64,000 nucleotides of DNA from JBAIYU01 sp036763085. Lineage in GTDB: Bacteria; Bacillota; Negativicutes; DSM-1736; Dendrosporobacteraceae. Positions 35,152-42,709 of the stretch are shown here, piece after piece. Every line of letters begins with the position of its first letter. Position 1 is the first letter of the stretch. The position numbers and the translations under genes were made by a program. The notes under the pieces are model-generated. The model did not search any database and had not been told where the DNA came from. It saw only the letters and a list, made by a program, of their open reading frames with translations. The stretch is taken from contig NZ_JBAIYU010000010.1 of the NCBI RefSeq assembly GCF_036763085.1, forward strand, positions 620,001-684,000. The letters are read 5' to 3'.

Positions 35152-35842
35152 CGCCCATAAACTTATATCCCACACCATAAACAGTTTGAATTAAACGAGG
35201 CTCTTTAGGATTATCCTCAATTTTACGCCTTAAATTCTTAACGTGAGCATCAATGGTCCTTTCGTAGCCTTCGAAAGCATAATCCTGAATTTTTTCTACA
35301 ATTTGCAGACGATTGAGAACGCGCCCGGAGTTATTCGCAAATAACTCTAATATTTTAAATTCAGTAGGCGTTAGGTCAATAATGTCTCCGCCCTTCCGCA
35401 CCTCATGACGGCTTATATCTATAAGTAAATCAGCTACCTTGAAAATTTGCTTAGCTGATGTCTGTTTATATGTACGACGCAAAATAGCTCTAGCTCTGGC
35501 AACAACCTCTCGCGGGCTGAATGGCTTTGTAACATAATCATCTGCACCGATTTGAAGCCCAGCTAGTCTGTCCATTTCATCGTCACGCGCCGTCAGCATT
35601 ATTACAGGAACATCACTATCTTTTCTAATTCGAAGGCAAACTTCCAAGCCATCAAGCCCTGGCAGCATTAAGTCAAGCACAATAATATCAGGCCTTAGTT
35701 CTTTGGCTAGCTTTAAGGCGCTATTACCATCATGAGTTACACTAGTAATAAATCCATCGCTTTTGAAATACGTTTCGATAAGAACAGCAAGCTTTTCATC
35801 GTCTTCAACTATAAGTACAGAATATTGATTCATATTGCCCAC
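35135..35842 (-). CDS. OmpR-family response regulator
   Basis: 235-aa regulator: receiver domain with the acidic pair in IVEDDEK, phospho-acceptor D57 (DIIVLDLMLPG) and the conserved Lys in YVTKPFSP; then a winged-helix DNA-binding domain (DLTPTEFKILELFANNSGRVLNR, ERTIDAHVKNLRRKIEDNP). It forms a two-component pair with the overlapping kinase gene. The ATG at 35842 has a GGTG(GG)-type site. The unit is transcribed away from the DUF3842-cooT genes. Confidence 0.92.
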   Translation of the reverse strand: MGNMNQYSVLIVEDDEKLAVLIETYFKSDGFITSVTHDGNSALKLAKELRPDIIVLDLMLPGLDGLEVCLRIRKDSDVPVIMLTARDDEMDRLAGLQIGADDYVTKPFSPREVVARARAILRRTYKQTSAKQIFKVADLLIDISRHEVRKGGDIIDLTPTEFKILELFANNSGRVLNRLQIVEKIQDYAFEGYERTIDAHVKNLRRKIEDNPKEPRLIQTVYGVGYKFMGGEVVE

Positions 35843-35959
35843 CTCAATAAATAGGTTTATACTTTTAAATGTTAATACTTTTTAGCAGGATATTCTAGTT
35901 TTATCTGAGAAAAAGTTATTATCATTGGTACAAGCGTAAAATTAGTACTGGAGGTAATC

Positions 35960-36400
35960 ATGCGGGTTGCAGTAATTGACGGACAAGGCGGCGGCATGGG
36001 CAAAGTCATCATTGACAAATTAAGAAAAGAATTTCATGAAAACATTGACCTTCTGGCCCTTGGAACTAACGCACTCGCCACCGCAGCCATGTTAAAAGCT
36101 GGGGCTAATGACGGTGCCACTGGGGAAAATGCAATAATCTATAACATAAATCAAGTAGATTTAATAATAGGGTCTCTAAGTATAATCTCCGCAAACTCAA
36201 TGCTCGGTGAATTGACTCCGAAAATGGCAGAAGCCATCTCTTCAAGCAGTACTCGTAAGCTGCTTATCCCAGTTTTTAGGGGTAACATGACTATAATCGG
36301 GATTCAAAACGAGCCGCTTCCGCACTATGTCGAAGCCTTGATATTACATATAAAAAAACTTCGGGAGGAATATAAATGTGCGAAGCAAACGCATACATAA
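35960..36400 (+). CDS. DUF3842 family protein
   Basis: 146-aa protein with a Rossmann-like N-terminus (MRVAVIDGQGGGMGKVII) and an internal GTNALATAAMLKAGA motif, matching the DUF3842 family of anaerobic Firmicutes. Function unknown. Its stop lies 25 nt inside cooT, so it is translationally linked with a nickel-binding protein and lies just upstream of nickel/cobalt transport genes; a link to nickel metabolism is a reasonable guess. GGAGG precedes the ATG. Confidence 0.8.
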   Translation: MRVAVIDGQGGGMGKVIIDKLRKEFHENIDLLALGTNALATAAMLKAGANDGATGENAIIYNINQVDLIIGSLSIISANSMLGELTPKMAEAISSSSTRKLLIPVFRGNMTIIGIQNEPLPHYVEALILHIKKLREEYKCAKQTHT

Positions 36401-36567
36401 TTAATAAGGGCATTGAAGAACTGCTATTAGAAAGAGTTGATAAAGTAGTTCCTACTGACGGCGAAATCTATCTTGAAAATATTTTTGGGCAGCGTCTGAC
36501 ATTAGCAGCTCGCATTAAAGAACTGCATTTGGTAGATCATAAAATAGTCCTTGAACGCATCAAGTGA
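36376..36567 (+). CDS. cooT: CooT-family nickel-binding protein
   Basis: 63-aa protein with the CooT start MCEANAY (Cys2 is the nickel ligand in the characterised family member) and the conserved end RIKELHLVDHKIVLE. In Rhodospirillum, CooT binds nickel for carbon monoxide dehydrogenase maturation. Its overlap with DUF3842 and its position ahead of cbiMQO support nickel as the transported metal. Confidence 0.85.
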   Translation: MCEANAYIINKGIEELLLERVDKVVPTDGEIYLENIFGQRLTLAARIKELHLVDHKIVLERIK

Positions 36568-36569
36568 AT

Positions 36570-36599
36570 CCTACATATAAGTAGGAAATTTACCTACAA
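36570..36599. promoter_or_regulatory. palindromic element between cooT and cbiM, shared with the larE region
   Basis: GTAGGAAATTTACCTACAA at 36581-36599, with inverted-repeat arms GTAGG/CCTAC; a further CCTAC at 36570-36574 gives a three-part CCTAC-GTAGG-CCTAC arrangement. The same 19-mer occurs on the minus strand upstream of larE (63086-63104). Candidate operator of a nickel-linked regulator. Confidence 0.55.
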
Positions 36600-36667
36600 A
36601 ATATTTTCTATTTAGAGGAAAAAACTAGTAAGTGTTGAATATATATTATCTAAGTAAATACATCAAT

Positions 36668-36741
36668 GTGACCATGAAGGTCACCCGATGACTACGAAGG
36701 TCTTGCTCCAAAGAATTTGGGGCTATCTTGCGTAGTTTTTT
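36668..36741 (+). promoter_or_regulatory. structured leader with terminator upstream of cbiM (attenuator or riboswitch candidate)
   Basis: First hairpin GTGACC/GGTCAC (36668-36684); second long hairpin ACTACG/CGTAGT (36691-36696 with 36731-36736) with an inner GCTCCAAA/TTTGGGGC stem (36705-36712 with 36716-36723), then TTTTTT. The two hairpins share the string GAAGGTC. It ends 40 bp before the cbiM start, so it can stop transcription before the transporter genes. Class not recognised. Confidence 0.55.
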
Positions 36742-36780
36742 ATTTATCAAATAAAAAGTACCATATAGGAGTGATTTTTT

Positions 36781-37824
36781 ATGCATATGGCGGACGCACT
36801 AATCTCGCCAGTTGTTGGTGGAGCCATGTGGGCTGCAACAGCTGGTTTGGCATCATTTGCATCCAAGAAAGTTCAAACAAATATTGATAGCCACAAGGTT
36901 CCGCTGATGGGAGTTTTGGGAGCCTTTGTTTTTGCAGCCCAAATGATTAATTTTACAATACCGGGAACAGGCTCGAGCGGTCACCTTGGCGGCGGCATCC
37001 TACTCGCAATATTGCTTGGCCCGCACGCCGCTTTCTTGACTATCGCATCAATATTAGCAGTTCAAGCACTATTTTTTGCCGATGGTGGTTTATTGGCACT
37101 AGGCTGTAACATCTTTAACATGGGATTTTTACCTTGCTATATTGCGTATCCATTTATTTTTAAGCCCTTAACCGATCAAAAACCTTCTAGAAGGCGTATT
37201 ATTATCGGTTCTGTTGCCGCCGCAGTCGCAGGACTTCAGTTAGGTGCATTCGGCGTTGTTATGCAGACCTTGTTCTCAGGAATTTCCGAACTGCCTTTCT
37301 TATCTTTTCTTCTGCTCATGCAGCCAATTCATTTAGCAATAGGGATTGTAGAAGGAATCATAACTGCAGTAGTAATTAGTTTTATTTACCAAACAGCACC
37401 TGAAATTCTTACTAAAACCGCCTTAAATAAGCCGTTAGATAATATACCAATCAAGCCTGTTTTAGTTGCATTTTTTATAGCAGCTCTTGTTATCGGCAGC
37501 ACATTATCATGGTTTGCTTCTAGCAACCCTGATGGCTTAGAATGGTCGATTACAGAAACCAGCGGTCAAGAAGCACTGCAGGCGACAACAGAAATTCACG
37601 GTTTTTTTGCAGATTTACAAGAGAAGCTTGCCTTTCTGCCTGACTATAACTTTAAAAGCTCATCTGCAGTTGAGGCTCCAGCCGCGGCAATAGAAGAGTC
37701 AAAGGAGAGCGCATGGCCAGCTGTCGACAGAGGCACTTCTACAGCTGGTATTGTAGGTTCTCTCATCACACTACTGCTTGCATACTTGTCCGGGAAAGCA
37801 CTCCAATATGCTGGGAAAAGCTAA
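36781..37824 (+). CDS. cbiM: ECF-type nickel/cobalt transporter substrate-binding component CbiM with fused PDGLE domain
   Basis: 347-aa fusion. The N-terminal S-component starts MHMADALISP, where the N-terminal Met-His and His2/His-rich start coordinate the metal in known NikM/CbiM, and continues with about seven helices (GTGSSGHLGGG, FFADGGLLALGCNIFNMG). The C-terminal PDGLE domain (SNPDGLEWSI) replaces the separate NikN/CbiN subunit. Nickel is favoured over cobalt because of cooT and larE. GGAGTG lies 9 nt upstream. Confidence 0.9.
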   Translation: MHMADALISPVVGGAMWAATAGLASFASKKVQTNIDSHKVPLMGVLGAFVFAAQMINFTIPGTGSSGHLGGGILLAILLGPHAAFLTIASILAVQALFFADGGLLALGCNIFNMGFLPCYIAYPFIFKPLTDQKPSRRRIIIGSVAAAVAGLQLGAFGVVMQTLFSGISELPFLSFLLLMQPIHLAIGIVEGIITAVVISFIYQTAPEILTKTALNKPLDNIPIKPVLVAFFIAALVIGSTLSWFASSNPDGLEWSITETSGQEALQATTEIHGFFADLQEKLAFLPDYNFKSSSAVEAPAAAIEESKESAWPAVDRGTSTAGIVGSLITLLLAYLSGKALQYAGKS

Positions 37825-37884
37825 AGTCAATTCAAAGGATGCTTCTATCCTTACTGTCTTGTGAAATAACCGAAAGAGGATGCT

Positions 37885-38694
37885 ATGCTTAATATAGAAT
37901 CAAATTGGCTTAACATGCGCTTGCTTGACGATCTTTCAATGCAAAATACACTAATCCATCGAATTGATCCGCGAATAAAAATCTTAATATCACTGGCGTT
38001 TGTTATTATAGTTACTTCGTTTTCAAAATATGAGATTACAGGATTGCTTCCACTATTTTTTTATCCTATAACTTTAATGTCAATAGGGAATATCCCCTCA
38101 ACTCTCTTACTTAAACGCCTGCTCATTATTTCCCCTTTTATTTTATTTGTCGGAGTATTTAACCCGATATTTGACCGGACACCTCTTTTAGATGTTGGAT
38201 TTATCAGTATTTCCGGAGGATGGATATCCTTTATATCTATTACTGTCAAACTCACTTTAACGGCAGCAGCTGCATTATTGCTTGTTGCGACTACCGGCAT
38301 CAATCCAATTTGTGCGGCGATGCATAGACTAGGCTGTCCCAAACCTTTAGTAGTGCAACTATCATTTATGTACCGCTATCTGCATGTATTACTTGAAGAA
38401 TTTATCAAAACTGTGACTGCATATCAACTAAGATCCCCTAATGGAAAAGGAGTTCAGTATAGAGCTTGGGGCTCATTACTGGGGCAACTGTTACTAAGAA
38501 CTTATGCCCGGGCGAAAACTATCTATGATGCTATGTTATGCCGCGGCTTCGACGGAAGAATAACATTGTTATATACCAAGAACTTGCAAAACCATGATAG
38601 AATATATCTTGCTTATTGGTTATTCTTTTTTATTCTTTGTCGTGCCGTAAATATACCAAAACTCATGGGCAAGCTGTTACTGGGGGGACTTTAG
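37885..38694 (+). CDS. cbiQ: ECF transporter transmembrane T component CbiQ
   Basis: 269-aa energy-coupling T component: about five helices, the N-terminal IDPRIKILISLAFV segment, and the two Ala-Arg-Gly type coupling motifs in the C-terminal half (TYARAKTIYDAMLCRGFDG is one). It couples the ATPase CbiO to CbiM. The ATG follows GAAAGAGGAT. The stop overlaps the cbiO GTG by one base (TAGTG). Confidence 0.88.
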   Translation: MLNIESNWLNMRLLDDLSMQNTLIHRIDPRIKILISLAFVIIVTSFSKYEITGLLPLFFYPITLMSIGNIPSTLLLKRLLIISPFILFVGVFNPIFDRTPLLDVGFISISGGWISFISITVKLTLTAAAALLLVATTGINPICAAMHRLGCPKPLVVQLSFMYRYLHVLLEEFIKTVTAYQLRSPNGKGVQYRAWGSLLGQLLLRTYARAKTIYDAMLCRGFDGRITLLYTKNLQNHDRIYLAYWLFFFILCRAVNIPKLMGKLLLGGL

Positions 38695-39443
38695 TGCAAA
38701 ATAATGTGATAGCTGTGAAGGATATTCAATACATTTATCCTGATGGAACGCACGCATTAAAAGGTGTCAGTTTTAAAATAAACTATGGAGAATCTGTCGC
38801 TATAGTGGGCTCAAATGGTTCAGGTAAAACAACTTTACTGTCCCATTTTAATGGAATATACCTTCCGAGTTCTGGAACAGTCCATATCGGAGAACACTCA
38901 ATAAATCCCAATACATTAAGTCATATCCGGAGAACTGTTGGTATGGTTTTTCAAAATCCTGATGACCAGCTATTTATGCCGACAGTCTACGATGATGTCG
39001 CATTTGGTCCAACAAACCTAGGACTTTCGCAAACAGAAGTTGAATTGCGTACAACCACTGCACTCAAAACGGTGGGCGCATGGGAGCTAAAGGACAGACC
39101 ACCATACCGATTATCAGGAGGACAAAAAAGAGCAGCCTCGATTGCAGCCGTTCTGGCAATGGAGCCGTCAATTTTGGCAATGGACGAGCCTACTGCTTTT
39201 ATTGATCCTCTTACTCGTCGGCAATTAATAAATCTTTTAAAAAGCTTCAAGCAAACTAAAATAATTGCTACTCATGATTTGGATATGGCTTTAGACCTAT
39301 GTGAACGGACAATTCTTTTGCAAAGTGGGTCTATTTTAGCAGACGGACCAACTGTTAAAATTTTTCGTGACAAAAAACTTCTTGAAAAAGGACGCTTAGA
39401 GCAACCACTATCAATGCAAGGTTGCCCCATTTGTTCGAAATAA
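38694..39443 (+). CDS. cbiO: ECF transporter ATPase CbiO
   Basis: 249-aa ABC ATPase with Walker A GSNGSGKTT, the Q-loop FQNPDDQLF typical of ECF ATPases, signature LSGGQKRA, Walker B ILAMDEPTAFIDP and the switch His (IATHDLDMA). The C-terminus ends in a CPICSK pair of cysteines. The GTG start at 38694, overlapping the cbiQ stop and behind GGGGGG, is chosen over the longer open frame, which would begin inside cbiQ. Confidence 0.9.
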   Translation: MQNNVIAVKDIQYIYPDGTHALKGVSFKINYGESVAIVGSNGSGKTTLLSHFNGIYLPSSGTVHIGEHSINPNTLSHIRRTVGMVFQNPDDQLFMPTVYDDVAFGPTNLGLSQTEVELRTTTALKTVGAWELKDRPPYRLSGGQKRAASIAAVLAMEPSILAMDEPTAFIDPLTRRQLINLLKSFKQTKIIATHDLDMALDLCERTILLQSGSILADGPTVKIFRDKKLLEKGRLEQPLSMQGCPICSK

Positions 39444-39453
39444 ATTTACATTA

Positions 39454-39506
39454 GAAAACGAGAGGATAGACTTCATAATCGTACGAAGTCTACCCTCTCT
39501 TGTTTT
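39454..39506. terminator. bidirectional terminator between cbiO and DUF3793
   Basis: Long imperfect stem (AAAACGAGAGG-TAGACTTC paired with its complement, about 39454-39474 with 39485-39506), T-rich on both sides. Confidence 0.8.
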
Positions 39507-39520
39507 GTATTTATCGCTTG

Positions 39521-40144
39521 CTACGAAACCATAGCTTCTGGCTTTTCCTCACGATACGACAGCACTCTATATGGTTCCCAGCCGCCTTCAATCCACGAAG
39601 CTGCTTTATACCTGTCGTCGTCAAATCTCTTCATTATTGCTAGTGAGCACTCTGGATTTCCATAAATATGCCAGCAACCACTGCAGCAGAGCGGCTGATC
39701 TGACAAACCCATAAATCCAAGCACATCTTTAAGCGGAATACCTAGAAGTATCCCAAAATCATGTGGACAGGTTTTGGTGAATTTACTTTTTAAATATACT
39801 AAAGTTTCGTCTAGCCCCTTATCGATAGGATAGCCATGGCTTAATAAAAACTCTTTATTATTTGGCTCATAAATACATTGTTCCAGCATATCCCGACGAT
39901 AGAATAAAATAGCTAGACGATCGGGAGTTTCTTTGAGTATAAAAAATGATATTGAACTGCCGTTTAAAAGTTCAGGTCCATATTGGCGCCAGAGTGTCAA
40001 TAGCGGGCGACTTTTTGTATTAACGATAGAGAGAATAGTCGAAGGTTTACTGCCAAAAATGGTTGGCGCAAGTTCTAAAGCTAACCACTTTGATAAAAAA
40101 TCTTCATTATTATAATGTGTTAAAATTACCGCTTCTTTAGCCAT
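39521..40144 (-). CDS. DUF3793 family protein, iron-regulated
   Basis: 207-aa DUF3793 protein, found in anaerobic Firmicutes. A His/Cys-rich middle (FTKTCPHDFGILLGIPLKDVLGF and PLCCSGCWHIYGNPE) suggests a metal or redox site. A near-perfect Fur box sits 28 bp upstream of the start, so it should be induced when iron is short. Function unknown; in other genomes the family often sits with flavodoxin or iron transport genes (from general knowledge). It stands alone here between terminators. Confidence 0.8.
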   Translation of the reverse strand: MAKEAVILTHYNNEDFLSKWLALELAPTIFGSKPSTILSIVNTKSRPLLTLWRQYGPELLNGSSISFFILKETPDRLAILFYRRDMLEQCIYEPNNKEFLLSHGYPIDKGLDETLVYLKSKFTKTCPHDFGILLGIPLKDVLGFMGLSDQPLCCSGCWHIYGNPECSLAIMKRFDDDRYKAASWIEGGWEPYRVLSYREEKPEAMVS

Positions 40145-40171
40145 ATTTCATCCCTCACTTTTAAGGAGTTT

Positions 40172-40186
40172 TGATAACGATTATCA
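40172..40186. promoter_or_regulatory. Fur box
   Basis: TGATAACGATTATCA matches the Bacillus 7-1-7 Fur consensus in 13 of 14 defined positions. It lies just upstream of the DUF3793 start. Confidence 0.8.
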
Positions 40187-40338
40187 ATTTCATTATAACA
40201 TCTACCAAAATAATCCGTCAATATATAATATGTAAATAAACTTTAAATGTATTTTCTTTCGGTTTGTCCCTAAAGCAGCAAATAAAACCTATCCAGGTTG
40301 CATAAAAACAATTAGTAACTTGACTTGCCAAAAATGAC

Positions 40339-40364
40339 AAAACCACCGTAGTAGCGGTGGTTTT
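40339..40364. terminator. terminator of the 66-aa protein gene
   Basis: AAAACCACCG/CGGTGGTTTT stem (40339-40348 with 40355-40364), 6-nt loop, T's after the stem on both strands. Confidence 0.8.
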
Positions 40365-40411
40365 GGTGTAATTGTAATTTAACGTTTAGAATTGGGTAAT
40401 GCCTCATAACA

Positions 40412-40612
40412 TCATGGATACAATGGCTGACCATAATTAATATGTTTACTTAGTTTACTAAACATGTTCTCATTCTTTTTAATTAGGTCAAGCATCTCCT
40501 GCGCCATTGCAATATCTTTAACATAATGATGAAAATACTCTAAGTTTCTGATATGTGCTTTCTGAAAGGTAAGATAATCATCGAGATGGCGCAGTTCTTT
40601 TGATGAGATCAT
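40412..40612 (-). CDS. 66-aa helical protein of unknown function
   Basis: Monocistronic small protein with GGAGG upstream and its own terminator. The sequence is a run of amphipathic helices rich in His, Lys, Tyr (LDDYLTFQKAHIRNLEYFHHYVKD) ending in INYGQPLYP. The His/Tyr-rich helices recall CotF/coat-associated or ferritin-like small proteins, but no family is claimed. Confidence 0.6.
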   Translation of the reverse strand: MISSKELRHLDDYLTFQKAHIRNLEYFHHYVKDIAMAQEMLDLIKKNENMFSKLSKHINYGQPLYP

Positions 40613-40680
40613 CTCTAGACCTCCTTTAGTTATGCTATTACTAAATTAACCAATTTAGTAAGCTAACATACGCTAAAGAA

Positions 40681-40706
40681 AATGCGATGGCGTTAGCCAT
40701 CGCATT
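40681..40706 (-). terminator. terminator of cysK
   Basis: AATGCGATGG/CCATCGCATT stem (40681-40690 with 40697-40706), 6-nt loop, T-containing tail on the minus strand, 7 bp after the cysK stop. Confidence 0.82.
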
Positions 40707-40712
40707 CATATG

Positions 40713-41648
40713 TTAGTCTTGTTGAAATAATACAGTTGATAAATATCTTTCACCTGTATCAGGAAGAAGAACTACAATATTCTTGCCTTTATTCTCAGGA
40801 CGAGCCGCTACTTGACTAGCTGCAAACGCCGCAGCGCCACTGGATATACCGACAAGCAATCCTTCAGTCTTAGCAAGTTCACGCGAAGTAGCAAAAGCCT
40901 CTTCATTTTGAACTGTAACTATCTCATCGACGATATTCTTGTTGAATACGCCCGGAACGAAGCCAGCTCCAATACCTTGAATTTTATGAGGTCCCGGCTT
41001 TCCGCCTGACAAGACCGGTGAATCAGCAGGTTCAACAGCAATTATTTGTATATTAGGATTCTTAGCTTTTAAAACTTCGCCAACCCCAGTGATTGTTCCG
41101 CCAGTGCCTACACCGCCAATAAAAACATCTACCTGCCCATCAGTATCGCGCCAGATTTCTTCTGCTGTTGTCTTACGATGATACTCTGGATTAGCAGGGT
41201 TTTCAAACTGCTGGAGAATAATTGAATTTGCTGTCTCAGCTGCAAGTTCCTCAGCTTTTTGAATTGCCCCTTTCATTCCGGCCGGGCCAGGAGTAAGTAC
41301 TAATTCCGCACCTAATGCTTTGAGTAGATTGCGACGTTCAATGCTCATTGTCTCTGGCATTGTAAGAATAAGTTTGTAGCCTTTAGCAGCTGCTACAAAA
41401 GCCAGCGCAACACCGGTGTTACCACTAGTTGGCTCAATAATTACAGTGTCTTTATTTATACGGCCCTTTTCCTCTGCATCTTTAATCATTGCGTAGCCGA
41501 TACGATCTTTTACGCTGCTTAGAGGATTAAAATACTCCAGCTTTGCAATAACTTTTCCACCTAATGCTTTACTTGCATTAAAGTTTGAAAGCTCTAGAAG
41601 AGGTGTATTGCCAATAAGATCAGTAAGGTTTTTTGCGATTTTAGCCAT
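40713..41648 (-). CDS. cysK: cysteine synthase A (O-acetylserine sulfhydrylase)
   Basis: 311-aa PLP fold-II enzyme making cysteine from O-acetylserine and sulfide. The PLP lysine is K47 (SSVKDRIG); the substrate loop TSGNTG and the glycine-rich phosphate loop GVGTGGTITG are intact, and the length is typical. It has its own promoter region (41649-41786), which contains an AGTACC/GGTACT inverted repeat near 41749-41776 that could be a repressor site. It stands next to, but apart from, the S-box methionine operon. Confidence 0.94.
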   Translation of the reverse strand: MAKIAKNLTDLIGNTPLLELSNFNASKALGGKVIAKLEYFNPLSSVKDRIGYAMIKDAEEKGRINKDTVIIEPTSGNTGVALAFVAAAKGYKLILTMPETMSIERRNLLKALGAELVLTPGPAGMKGAIQKAEELAAETANSIILQQFENPANPEYHRKTTAEEIWRDTDGQVDVFIGGVGTGGTITGVGEVLKAKNPNIQIIAVEPADSPVLSGGKPGPHKIQGIGAGFVPGVFNKNIVDEIVTVQNEEAFATSRELAKTEGLLVGISSGAAAFAASQVAARPENKGKNIVVLLPDTGERYLSTVLFQQD

Positions 41649-41786
41649 TGATTCATTCCTCCTGAAAATAATTTTATCTTAGTTTTTAACTTTGTTTTAA
41701 TTTTAACCTATATCAATATAGAAACTGACTTTAAGTACATTCGTAGTACCAATACCAAAATATGGTACTATAAAAATATACATAAA

Positions 41787-41825
41787 AAGGCTAAGGAAGT
41801 TCCCGAGGAACAACTCCTTAGCCTT
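41787..41825 (-). terminator. terminator after the 70-aa protein gene
   Basis: AAGGCTAAGGA/TCCTTAGCCTT outer stem (41787-41797 with 41815-41825), inner GTTCC/GGAAC stem, T run on the minus strand. Confidence 0.82.
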
Positions 41826-41919
41826 CAGTCGTCTGATCAGCTATAACGATATATCATTAACTGTAGTATATTCCTGTATTTAAATATTGTCAATACTTTT
41901 AAACAAAGTGGCGTGCAGC

Positions 41920-42132
41920 TTATTTTACTCCTTTTACTTTACGGGACTTTGCTGCAAAAGCTATGTAACCCTGCAGACATTCAACTAATTGATCAGCTTG
42001 CTGCATACTGATACTTGCAAGCTTTGTCGTTCCAATCTCATCCTTCACTATGCTGTGAACCTGGAAATCGTGGTAACCCAATTCGGAAAGCTGTCTCATA
42101 AGACTTTGAACCTCAGATACCTTGTCTTGCAT
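41920..42132 (-). CDS. 70-aa protein of unknown function
   Basis: Small soluble protein behind a GGAGG-type site (rc of cctcc at 42138) and followed by a terminator. It begins MQDKVSEVQSLMRQLSELGYHDFQVHSIV and ends in a basic tail (AAKSRKVKGVK). Predicted mostly helical; no family recognised. It lies between cysK and the methionine operon but is transcribed separately. Confidence 0.6.
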   Translation of the reverse strand: MQDKVSEVQSLMRQLSELGYHDFQVHSIVKDEIGTTKLASISMQQADQLVECLQGYIAFAAKSRKVKGVK

Positions 42133-42304
42133 ATATCCCTCCAGAAATCAATATTACATAGTATAAATAGGCCCACAGTCCCTAGAATAGTGCTATGCTC
42201 CTGTCCATTAACTATATTTTATTTCAAATTATTTCCAGAGTAAAGAGTATTTATTCGTAAAAAAGCTTTCAAATTCGACATTTTAGCAGTGCTACCTTGC
42301 GAGA

Positions 42305-42350
42305 AAAAAGTAAGTATGATTCTCATGTCCGAGATTCAAACTTACTTTTT
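42305..42350 (-). terminator. terminator of the S-box methionine operon
   Basis: Imperfect long stem (AAAAAGTAAGT-TGA-TCTC paired with its complement, 42305-42324 with 42331-42350), T-rich tail on the minus strand. Confidence 0.75.
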
Positions 42351-42364
42351 ATAGCTATTCTTAT

Positions 42365-42709
42365 TTATATTCCATCCCCATAAAGCCCTTCAACTTCGAC
42401 AAAACGACGTTTCTCGGTCTTTTCCAGCTGCACAATTTTACCATCCTGAATTTTTATTAATATTTGCCCATATTGCAAGTCGGATATTTCAGCTAATATT
42501 TTTGCTCGCACTGCTTTTAGACCTTCTACAGTTTTTTTACTGACAGCTGTTTTAGCTCCTTTAGCCGAAACTAGTATTTTTTCAGTACGTTCAATTTGCA
42601 CTACTCGTGAGTCTTGAACTACAAGTGTTAGTGAGCCAAAGTTAACATCTTGTATCGCCTGATCAATAACATCGTGGACAATTTGGGGAAATTCTGATTC
42701 TTTGCCCAT
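42365..42709 (-). CDS. tandem DUF2292 (YezD-like) protein at the end of the methionine operon
   Basis: 114-aa protein made of two copies of the short DUF2292 unit: residues about 10-48 (VIDQAIQDVNFGSLTLVVQDSRVVQIERTEK) and about 66-103 (VRAKILAEISDLQYGQILIKIQDGKIVQLEKTEKRR). Single-unit YezD proteins of 50-60 aa are usual, often near sulfur genes. The ATG overlaps the stop of the upstream lyase gene by one base (TAATG). Function unknown; the operon context points to sulfur or methionine metabolism. Confidence 0.8.
   Translation of the reverse strand: MGKESEFPQIVHDVIDQAIQDVNFGSLTLVVQDSRVVQIERTEKILVSAKGAKTAVSKKTVEGLKAVRAKILAEISDLQYGQILIKIQDGKIVQLEKTEKRRFVEVEGLYGDGI

Noticed and set aside
36668..36741. 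Cobalamin riboswitch upstream of cbiM
   Set aside because: The leader is too short and I do not find the B12-box or the other conserved blocks.
41649..41919. T-box or S-box leader in front of cysK
   Set aside because: The hairpin at 41787-41825 is placed as the terminator of the upstream 70-aa gene, and no T-box or S-box core is present.
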